Assembly: GCA_023423895.1 (NCBI GenBank)
Contig: JAFAER010000190.1
Coordinates: forward strand, 24,795 to 88,794
Source: Pseudomonadota bacterium
Lineage (GTDB): Bacteria > Myxococcota_A > Polyangia > Polyangiales > Polyangiaceae
Length of the DNA stretch: 64,000 nt
Direction of reading: 5' to 3'
In this document: positions 1 through 10,566 of the stretch, piece by piece
Position numbering within the stretch: the first letter of the stretch is position 1
How the letters are laid out: every line of letters starts with the position of its first letter
The notes under the pieces: generated by a model
Seen by the model: the letters and a program-made list of their open reading frames with translations, nothing else
Told to the model about the DNA's origin: nothing
Databases searched by the model: none
Program-made: the position numbers and the translations under genes

Positions 1-3963
<3,963 letters not shown>

Positions 3964-3972
3964 TGCCACTCA

Positions 3973-3978
3973 CTTATA
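3973..3978 (-). promoter_or_regulatory. gltB: Candidate -10 box for gltB (leaderless)
   Basis: TATAAG on the minus strand, 9 bases before the gltB ATG. No convincing -35 is seen. Transcription would begin at or within a few bases of the start codon. This is a motif match only. Confidence 0.35.
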
Positions 3979-4159
3979 CAGAAGGTTGACGCGCTGCGCC
4001 AGATCTATCGCGCCTCAGTCATGAGTGACGCAACGCTCGCGATCTCGGAAAAGCCGCGGGATCGAGCACGGCAGCGAGGAATGGGACGCCGCGTCGCGTC
4101 TCGCTGCGTCGGCCCTGGACGCGAGAGGTCACGATGGAACGTGTTAAGGAAGACGGCCG

Positions 4160-5725
4160 ATGAGCGGCAACGAGCGTCGGCGCGACCGGAAGCGCGCACC
4201 CGCGGGCGGTTCCACGAAGGGTGGGGCCCGGTCCCGAGCAGGCGAGGCTGGAAAAGGCGGGGACGGCCGACCGTCCGATCGAAAGCTCTACGGCGTTATC
4301 GCCCTGGTCGTCGTCGGTCTCGCGGGTCTCGTCTGGTGGGCGCTCCCCGGGGAGCGGAAGACGGCCGCGTCGTCCGACGGAGTGTCGACGGAGGAAACGC
4401 CGTCTCCGTCGGCAACCGGCGAGGACGTCGACGGAAGAACCGCGCGGCCGGGGCTCGTGCGGCCGCCGCGGGCGCTCGCGGAGCTTGCCATCCTCACGGA
4501 CAAGACGGACGACCTCGTCCGGACGATCGCGACCGTCGAAGGGATCGCGAAGCGACTCGATGTCCGGCATTGCGGCGGCACGTGTGACGCCGTGAAGAAG
4601 TTCATGTCCGACGAGGACGGGTTCGCGATCGACATCGTGAAGGTCGACGACTTGATCCTGCCGCCGAAGGACACGATGGAGACCGTCGCCGCCGGCCTCA
4701 CGCCGAGCGAGCGCGAGAGCGTCCACGACCGAAAGAGCGCGGTGAGGATCCGCACCCAGGGCAAGACCTCTCCCGAGCAGATGCCCGCGCGCGCTGCATT
4801 CGCGGCTGCGGCCGTGCTCGCCGAATCGCTCGACGGGTTCGTCTACGACGAGGTGGCTCGGCGCATCGAGACGGTCCACGAGGTCGTCGCTCACACGGCG
4901 ACTGCGGACCTCGGCAAGCCCGTCTTTCGCCGCAAGCACATCGTCATCCAGCTCTATCGCCAGGAGGACGGCACCGCCCGTCTCCTCACCCTCGGCATGG
5001 CCCGGTTCGGAAGCCCCGACTTCTCGATCCGCGGCGCCAACATGGCCTCTGGGCCGCTCCTCGCAGAGGTCATGAACGCAGTGGCGAGCCGCGTGGCTCA
5101 CGGAACGAGCACGACCTCGATCACGGTGACGCTCGACGATATCGCGAGCGTCGTCGGCAAGAAGCCCGCAGAGCTGAACCCGGCTCCGCGAACCGCTCGC
5201 GAGGTGGAGCTCCAGATCGTGGAGCCGGAGCGCGAGGAAGGTGATCCCGACAACGAGCTCGCAGAGCTCGTGCCCGGGATGGCCTTGGGCGGATCGACGC
5301 GAGAGGGGTGGGACGTCGTCGTTGCGAGCTTGTTCGGCGTGCCGCCCTCCGTCAGCGCGGCGGCCGACGACAAGGAGCTCCTCGAGGTTGCCGAGAAGGC
5401 GCGGCGCGCTCTTCCTTCCGCGATCAAGCGATTCGAGGCAGGTGAAGGAGAGCTCTACGTGAAGGGGCCGTTCGCCATCCCGCCGGAGTCTCGCGTCGAT
5501 GGCGGCGCGCCGAACGAGATGCTCTGGATCGCCGCGGCGTCATGCGACGCGAAGGCGTGTACCGGCGCGCTCTCGAACGAGCCCACGTACGCCACGAACA
5601 TCGCGCTCGGCAAAACGGTGAGCGTTAAGCATGCCGAAGCGGCCGATTGGCTGCTTCGGCAACGCGACGGCGGGACCACGGGCGGTGAGTCGATCAAGCT
5701 GCTGAACGCTCGCATCCCGAAGTGA
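4160..5725 (+). CDS. Membrane-anchored protein with C-terminal DUF2314-like domain
   Basis: Protein of 521 residues, function unknown. The N-terminus is basic (about 40 residues rich in Arg, Lys and Gly), then one membrane segment at about residues 43-62 and an acidic Ser/Thr linker, so most of the chain should lie outside the cytoplasmic membrane. The central part has no family I recognise. The last 75 residues (from APNEMLWIAAASCD to the end) resemble the DUF2314/YegJ fold: a short beta protein with an N/D-P step and an acidic 'gk.v.v...adW...' run. AAGGA at 4146-4150 is well placed before ATG 4160. The gene converges on the metzincin lipoprotein gene. The CDS is secure; the DUF2314 call is by eye. 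Confidence 0.85.
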   Translation: MSGNERRRDRKRAPAGGSTKGGARSRAGEAGKGGDGRPSDRKLYGVIALVVVGLAGLVWWALPGERKTAASSDGVSTEETPSPSATGEDVDGRTARPGLVRPPRALAELAILTDKTDDLVRTIATVEGIAKRLDVRHCGGTCDAVKKFMSDEDGFAIDIVKVDDLILPPKDTMETVAAGLTPSERESVHDRKSAVRIRTQGKTSPEQMPARAAFAAAAVLAESLDGFVYDEVARRIETVHEVVAHTATADLGKPVFRRKHIVIQLYRQEDGTARLLTLGMARFGSPDFSIRGANMASGPLLAEVMNAVASRVAHGTSTTSITVTLDDIASVVGKKPAELNPAPRTAREVELQIVEPEREEGDPDNELAELVPGMALGGSTREGWDVVVASLFGVPPSVSAAADDKELLEVAEKARRALPSAIKRFEAGEGELYVKGPFAIPPESRVDGGAPNEMLWIAAASCDAKACTGALSNEPTYATNIALGKTVSVKHAEAADWLLRQRDGGTTGGESIKLLNARIPK

Positions 5726-5767
5726 CACGCGACACGCAAACGACGCGCGCTCGCGGGTGACGCGGCG

Positions 5768-7249
5768 TTACTTCACGCCGAGCTGCTTGAGCGCGAGGTT
5801 CGCCCGCCCACGGATGTACGGCGCCAGATCGAGGTCCGTCGCGGCAGTCTGGAGCTGAGCCACCGCTGCTTCGCGGCCGTGGCGTTGCACGAGGCCGTCC
5901 GTATCGAGCTTGTTCAGGCCGCAGAAGCCGAACGAAAGCTCTCGCTCGACCGGAGAGAGCACCGGGTTTCCGGAGATGCGGAACGTGCGTTTCATCGCGC
6001 GCGGCGACGCATGTGACGGCAACGGCAGCGACATCGTCCTGCCGCCCTCGCCTGCGCCGAAGGCTCGGTAGATCGGAGAACCGCGGTAGACGCGCTTCTG
6101 TGTGGGCGACAGGCTGACCGGCCCGTCGATGGCCCCCGCGGCGAACATGACGTTCGTGCGATCGGGGCAGTCGAAGAGGTCGTTCGGATTGCGCGAGATG
6201 CTCGCACACGCCGGCGTGTCCTCGAGCGGATCGGAGCTCTGACCATCGAACTCGGTCGTGTGATTGAGTCCGAAGAAGTGCCCTGCCTCGTGCAGCATCG
6301 TGAGCACGTCCTGGTCGACCGACTCCGAGGTCGTCACGATGATCCCGGACACGCCACGACCGAAGATGGTCGCGGCTCCCGGGATCCCCGGTGAGATACC
6401 GGCCGCGAACGGCTCGCCGTCCTGTCCGATGAAGTTCGTCATCAAGACGTGCAGCGCCTGCGTGCCGTCTTTCTGGCCGCTCGAGATGGCGAATCCTTGC
6501 AGCAGCTCCTCGACGCCGTCGAGCTCCTGGTAGGTGCGGCTCTCCTTCGTGATCGTCACCTCACCTTTCTCGATGCCGAGCAGCTGAGAGGTCAGCGCGA
6601 AGAACGTCTCCACCCGTTCCTTGATCTCCGGATCGCTTGCCGCCTTCGCGGCGTCGACGACGCGGTTTCCGATCTCGAGACCTTCCGGGACGTGGATGTG
6701 GAGGTCGAGCTGTCCTCCGTGGAAGCTCCCGTCCCCGCTCGACTGCACGCGGACCTTGCCCTTCAGCTTCGGCTTCGCGGTCCCCCCGATGACACCGAAG
6801 CGGACCTTCCACGTGCCTGCGAGATCCTTCGGCACTCCCTCACCCTGCGGGACGCTCGCGGCGGCAATGACGTCGAACGTGGCGTAGCTCGTCGGGTTCG
6901 AGCCGCCCTTCGGCGTGTAGTTGTCGTGCACGACCGTTCCGTTCGGAGCTGTGATGCGCTGGATGCCGAACGGCCGCTCGGGATCGAAGTCGGCGACCTT
7001 GCCTTCCGCGATGATGTTGAACCCGAGTGCCCCTTCGGGGATCTCGAAGGTCGTGTCGCTACCGGCGGCCACGTCTCCAAGGTCTATGACCAGGGGCCCG
7101 GCCGCGGGTTTCGGCGGGTCCTCTTCCTCCACCGGTTCTTCCCCCGGCGGCGGCTCGCTGGCGGGTGGCGTTACGATGATCTTTCGTTCGGTGCACGCCG
7201 GAGCGATGGCGAGAAGCGAGCACGCGGCGAGGGCAAGGAGGGAGCGCAT
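5768..7249 (-). CDS. Lipoprotein with metzincin-type zinc protease motif
   Basis: Protein of 493 residues with an N-terminal export signal ending in APAC (Cys19), which suggests a lipoprotein although the lipobox is not ideal. A Pro/Glu-rich linker leads to a beta-rich region at about 52-185 that looks like a pre-peptidase domain. The catalytic part carries H320-E-A-G-H324-F-F-G-L-N-H330, the complete HExxHxxGxxH zinc site of metzincins, and Met368 in NVMF is a good Met-turn candidate. It is therefore likely an exported zinc endopeptidase anchored in the envelope; substrate unknown. Transcription is leftward from about 7.25-7.5 kb. Confidence 0.87.
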   Translation of the reverse strand: MRSLLALAACSLLAIAPACTERKIIVTPPASEPPPGEEPVEEEDPPKPAAGPLVIDLGDVAAGSDTTFEIPEGALGFNIIAEGKVADFDPERPFGIQRITAPNGTVVHDNYTPKGGSNPTSYATFDVIAAASVPQGEGVPKDLAGTWKVRFGVIGGTAKPKLKGKVRVQSSGDGSFHGGQLDLHIHVPEGLEIGNRVVDAAKAASDPEIKERVETFFALTSQLLGIEKGEVTITKESRTYQELDGVEELLQGFAISSGQKDGTQALHVLMTNFIGQDGEPFAAGISPGIPGAATIFGRGVSGIIVTTSESVDQDVLTMLHEAGHFFGLNHTTEFDGQSSDPLEDTPACASISRNPNDLFDCPDRTNVMFAAGAIDGPVSLSPTQKRVYRGSPIYRAFGAGEGGRTMSLPLPSHASPRAMKRTFRISGNPVLSPVERELSFGFCGLNKLDTDGLVQRHGREAAVAQLQTAATDLDLAPYIRGRANLALKQLGVK

Positions 7250-7538
7250 CGAGTGTGGCGAGGCTGCAGAGTGTGTGCCGGTAGGAGAGGCTCGCCGAGC
7301 TGGCCGGGATCAGCTGATTTCCCACGAGAGAGCGGGATGGGCGTGTGATCCGCCGTTCACGTCGGCGGGGGGACGCCCGGCTCACCATGGCACATGGTCG
7401 ATCCATCTCTTTTGATGCTCGGAGACCTCGGTGCGTTCGCCAGGGGCGACCATTCTCTCTGCGCGTGGACGCGAACCGCGAGGCGTCCCGCTTCATCGGC
7501 TGCCTCGCGCGATGCCGGTCGAAGCGTCGCGCCGTCGA

Positions 7539-7931
7539 TCAGCAGCTGCTGTCAGGAGCTACGCAACGGAAGCCGCCATCGCAGGACATGCAGACGTCGC
7601 CGCCGAGGCATCCGACGCGATCGCAGTCGGGGACGCAGGGATGGTCGCTGCAGCGAAACGTTCCGTCGTCGAGAGGACAGACGTAGGGCTGATGCCCGCC
7701 GCACCGGATGTGAAGCGTCGGATCCTCGTCATCGCTCGGCATCGGCATCGGGATGCCGGCGTCGGTCTCCACGCGCTTGTAGCGAGGCGGAGGATCGGGG
7801 ACGCGTTCGGCATGGTGGAAATCCGGGTCGACGGACTGCGACGCATCTCCCGAAGAGCATGCTGCCGCGCCGACGGCGAGCGCCGCGCCTCCGACGAGTG
7901 CGAGCGTGACGCGAGCAACGCTCATCTTCAT
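7539..7931 (-). CDS. Small Cys-rich lipoprotein
   Basis: Hypothetical exported protein of 130 residues. The signal peptide MKMSVARVTLALVGGAAL leads to the lipobox VGAAAC. The mature part starts with an acidic Pro-rich stretch and ends in a Cys-rich region (about ten Cys in 55 residues), probably a disulphide-knotted domain. An in-frame ATG at 7997 would add 22 basic residues before the signal peptide, so ATG 7931 (or 7925) is preferred. No function can be assigned. The next gene downstream is the metzincin lipoprotein, about 290 bases away with nothing recognisable between. Confidence 0.75.
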   Translation of the reverse strand: MKMSVARVTLALVGGAALAVGAAACSSGDASQSVDPDFHHAERVPDPPPRYKRVETDAGIPMPMPSDDEDPTLHIRCGGHQPYVCPLDDGTFRCSDHPCVPDCDRVGCLGGDVCMSCDGGFRCVAPDSSC

Positions 7932-8578
7932 CCAGGGGACACGAACCGCACGAGGGCGCCAAGAACGAAGACGGCGGCGCGGCGAATTTGTGGGCATGCG
8001 GCTACCTCTGTGCTCCCTGCTCGTCCGCGCGCCGCGCGCCGCGCGCCCTGCGCTCGTGCTCGCGTTTGCTCATGCCCTGTCGTCTCCGCTCTCGTCTCGC
8101 CTATGCGCGACGCTCGCAGCAAGCGGCGGGCCGTCGTTGGGTACGGATGGGCTGCGTCGAATGCGGTGCCGCAGGGCCGCGCCATCTCGGACGCGACTGC
8201 GTGACGCGACCTCGGTCCGGACTCCGCGCGGCGTGGGGCACGCTGGCTCCACGACGTCACCGTGCGCCGTGCGCTGCGACGGGCCGAACGAACCCAAGCG
8301 CGAGCCTCCCGCCTTCGAGCTTGATGGAGAGCATCGCCCCCCGATCCTTCGACGACGATGACGCGCGGCGTGCAGGGTGCCATCCCGAGCTCGTTTGGTC
8401 CGACGCTGCATCAATCCATCGGTTGGTCGAGCATCGAAGTGCATGCGCTCGCGGGGCTCGCCTGGTAGTCGCATCGAACCGCATGACGCTGACTCGAACG
8501 CGAACTCGGCCGCAACGTCTTCTCGGAACGGAGTCGGTCACGACGGCGGAGAAAGCGACGTCCAAGAGGGGTCTGAGC
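7932..8578. other. About 650-base interval with no supported gene
   Basis: Lies between the Cys-rich lipoprotein (leftward) and the degenerate receiver gene (rightward). Open frames exist on both strands, but none shows a signal peptide, family motif or ribosome site that I can support. It should hold the divergent promoters. Confidence 0.5.
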
Positions 8579-9103
8579 GTGACCGGCGCGACTCCGAACG
8601 CCGTCGCGCGGGTCCTCTTGCTCGACGGCTACGCAGAGAGCCGCGAGGCGTCGGCTGCCGAGCTCCGTCGCGCGGGCTTCGAGGTGATCGCGGTCGAAGA
8701 GGAGGAGCAAGCCGTCGCCGCGGTCGCGGCCGCTTATGCCTCCGCGTCCGCCGCGGCTTCCGTTTCTGCGTCCGTCTCTCCTTCCGCTTCGACGCGAGCG
8801 GCGCGAGCGGCGCAGTCGCGCGCCGTCGACATCGACATCGTCGTCCTGGACGTACCGCTTGCGGAAGCGCGAGAAGCCGCCAAGGCGCTCGAGGAGGCGG
8901 CGAGCGGCATCCACCCCGCGCCACGGCGGCGCCCATCCGTGATCGCCCTCGCCTCCCCCTCCGACGCGCGCCCCTCCCGCGAAGCCGCACACGCCAGCGG
9001 CGTCGACTACGTCCTCCTGCGCCCGTGCCCCCCACCGGCCCTAGCGAAACACCTCCGCCGCCTCCACCTCCCCCGCGCGTTGCCGGGCACGCAACGTCGG
9101 TGA
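8579..9103 (+). CDS. Degenerate receiver-like protein
   Basis: Protein of 174 residues with a CheY-like outline: first strand ARVLLLDGY (residues 10-18), a helix, then VVLDV with Asp91 at the phospho-acceptor position, and a last strand VDYVLLRPCPP. The usual acidic pair is reduced to one Asp (Asp16) and the conserved Lys of 'KP' is Arg148, so phosphorylation is doubtful. An Ala/Ser-rich insert (about 50-80) separates strand 2 from the acceptor strand. GTG 8579 is chosen because AGAGGGG lies 7 bases upstream; an upstream ATG at 8483 would add 32 residues unlike any domain. No HTH or output domain is present. Confidence 0.62.
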   Translation: MTGATPNAVARVLLLDGYAESREASAAELRRAGFEVIAVEEEEQAVAAVAAAYASASAAASVSASVSPSASTRAARAAQSRAVDIDIVVLDVPLAEAREAAKALEEAASGIHPAPRRRPSVIALASPSDARPSREAAHASGVDYVLLRPCPPPALAKHLRRLHLPRALPGTQRR

Positions 9104-9112
9104 GTTTTTTTT
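9078..9112 (+). terminator. Hairpin plus T8 after the receiver-like gene
   Basis: CGTTGC at 9078-9083 pairs with GCAACG at 9091-9096 around a 7-base loop, and eight Ts follow at 9105-9112. The hairpin overlaps the last codons of the gene and 8 bases separate it from the T run, so it is not textbook. The segment also carries AACGTCGGT (9093-9101), which recurs after the transposase gene. Confidence 0.4.
9093..9112 (+). repeat. Left flanking repeat of the transposase gene
   Basis: AACGTCGGT followed three bases later by a T run. The same nine bases, again followed by GTTTT, occur at 10366-10374 on the far side of the transposase, in the same orientation. Confidence 0.4.
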
Positions 9113-9166
9113 GGCCGCCGGCGCGAAAGTTCGCAACCGGGGCGGGCGGGGGCCGATGGGGTCGGG

Positions 9167-10156
9167 GTGAGCCAACCGCGTCGAATCGTGCCTGGGTCGT
9201 TCTACATGATCACGCGCCGGACGGTGCAGCGCATGTTCCTGCTGCGGCCCGACTCCGAGATCAACGCCATCTTCGAGTATTGCCTGGCCGAGGCGGCAGC
9301 GCGATTCGAGATCGGCATCGTCGGTTGGCTCGCGATGAGCAACCACTATCACGCGATCGTCTTCGACCCCGGTGCGAAGCTGCCCGCGTTCCTCGAGCAC
9401 TTCCACAAGATGGTGGCGAAGGCGGTGAACGGCCATCACGAGCGCTGGGAGAACCTCTGGTCGACGGAGGAGACCTGCGTGACGCGTCTCGTGACGCTCG
9501 ATGATGTGTTCGACAAGCTCGTCTACACCCTGGCGAATCCCGCTGCGGCCCATCTCGTCGATCACGTCGCACACTGGCCGGGTTCGTCGTCGTGGACGCG
9601 GATGGGCAAGGGGCCGAAGCCCGTGAAGCGCCCTGCCGTGTACTTCAAGAAGAACGGTGTGATGCCCGAGACGGTCGAACTGCGGGTCATCCCGCCGCCC
9701 GGCCTCAAGGGCGAGAGCTACGAGTGCTGGATCGCTCGCGTGCGTCAAGCCGTGGAGCTTCGTGAAGCAGAGGCAGCCCAGAGCCGCCGCTCGAAGCGCA
9801 TCAAGCTCGTAGGCCGCAAGAAGGTCCTCGAGACGGACCCGTTTGCTGCTCCGTCGACCGACACTCCGCGCCGGCGCCTTCGTCCTGCGCTCGCGTGCAA
9901 GGACGGTGAGCGGATGTCCGAAGAGCGCGCCATCCTATGCGGCTTCCGCCAGGGCTACCGCACGATGTTCGAGGCATACGTCACGCAGAACCGGAAGGAG
10001 AGCGCGCTCGCGAAGGCCAAGTCGGCCGGCAAGTCCGCCAAGCGCCAACGCGCGACACGAAAGACGCCGATCGAGTTCCCGGCTGGGACGTATCGCTTCC
10101 GCATCCTCGGCCTCCGCTGCGCCCCCTTCCCAGCCGCCGCCGCCGCCGCCGTGTAG
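9167..10156 (+). CDS. REP-associated type (RAYT) Y1/HUH transposase
   Basis: Single-strand HUH transposase of the IS200/Y1 superfamily, in the TnpA-REP branch. The catalytic pair is in MSNHYHAIV (His60, His62) and Tyr120 in YTLANPAAAHLV matches the nucleophile of the usual 'Y.h.NP...gLV' motif. The first 150 residues form the catalytic domain; the remaining 180 residues are a basic extension longer than in enterobacterial RAYTs. It ends in an alanine run coded by GCC repeats. Start is GTG 9167. The family moves or maintains small palindromic repeats; palindromes and a shared nine-base repeat lie around this gene. All key residues look intact. Confidence 0.85.
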   Translation: MSQPRRIVPGSFYMITRRTVQRMFLLRPDSEINAIFEYCLAEAAARFEIGIVGWLAMSNHYHAIVFDPGAKLPAFLEHFHKMVAKAVNGHHERWENLWSTEETCVTRLVTLDDVFDKLVYTLANPAAAHLVDHVAHWPGSSSWTRMGKGPKPVKRPAVYFKKNGVMPETVELRVIPPPGLKGESYECWIARVRQAVELREAEAAQSRRSKRIKLVGRKKVLETDPFAAPSTDTPRRRLRPALACKDGERMSEERAILCGFRQGYRTMFEAYVTQNRKESALAKAKSAGKSAKRQRATRKTPIEFPAGTYRFRILGLRCAPFPAAAAAAV

Positions 10157-10211
10157 AGCCGCCGTCGCGCTCCGTCCTCACCCTCGCGCCACTCTCCACC
10201 GCCCAAGCCAA

Positions 10212-10232
10212 GCCGCCGCAGCCTGCGGCGGC
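10212..10232. repeat. Perfect palindrome 1 after the transposase
   Basis: GCCGCCGCAG (10212-10221), a single C, then CTGCGGCGGC (10223-10232): ten perfect pairs around one base. It could be a REP-like element or act as a terminator stem for the transposase gene; no T run follows. Confidence 0.55.
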
Positions 10233-10246
10233 CACGTGCCCGTGCA

Positions 10247-10276
10247 GCCACCGTGCGCCTCCGAGCGTGCGGTGGC
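10247..10276. repeat. Imperfect palindrome 2 after the transposase
   Basis: GCCACCG (10247-10253) pairs with CGGTGGC (10270-10276), and an inner CGC/GCG pair is separated from it by a symmetric TG/TG bulge. A stem with a small internal loop is the form REP hairpins often take. Confidence 0.45.
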
Positions 10277-10365
10277 CGACGCTCGTCCGGCGTCCGGCCC
10301 CGCCGGCAGCAGCATCGCCAGATGCGTGCGCACTACACATTTCCGCGTGCGCGGCCGGCGAACGT

Positions 10366-10416
10366 AACGTCGGTCGGTTTTGTTGGGTCGGTTTTGTTGG
10401 TCGGTTTTGTTGGTGG
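10366..10416 (+). repeat. Right flanking repeat and three T-rich tandem units
   Basis: AACGTCGGT at 10366-10374 overlaps a tandem array with unit GGTCGGTTTTGTT(G): copies at 10372-10385, 10386-10398 and 10399-10411, then a partial copy. The T-rich composition stands out against the GC-rich surroundings. Confidence 0.65.
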
Positions 10417-10566
10417 ACTTTTGGGGGCTGGTTCGAGTGCCAGCTCAGCCGCACCGGATGTGCCGTAGGTTTCGGGGTGGGCGCGGTTTGCGGGTATGCT
10501 GCTGCGGTCGTGTCGGAACGTAACTCACGTACCTCTCGGCCTTCGTCGCGTCCGTCCGCGTCGCGG

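Larger units (their letters stand above)
10157..10566. other. Repeat-rich interval between transposase and PBP gene
   Basis: About 410 bases with two adjacent palindromes, the right copy of the transposase-flanking repeat and a T-rich tandem repeat. No gene is supported, although the penicillin-binding protein frame is open through part of it. Confidence 0.6.

Noticed and set aside
3986..4011. A TTGACG/TATCGC promoter pair upstream of the 4.16 kb gene
   Set aside because: The spacing is only 14 bases and the -10 match is poor.
7928..8383. A minus-strand frame in the 8 kb gap starting MAPCTPRVIVVEGSGG
   Set aside because: The first residues faintly recall a receiver, but the rest is Arg-rich with no further motif and no ribosome site.
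10420..10450. A possible tRNA T-arm (GGTTCGAGTGCC)
   Set aside because: The loop would be 8 bases and no acceptor, D or anticodon stems can be built around it.
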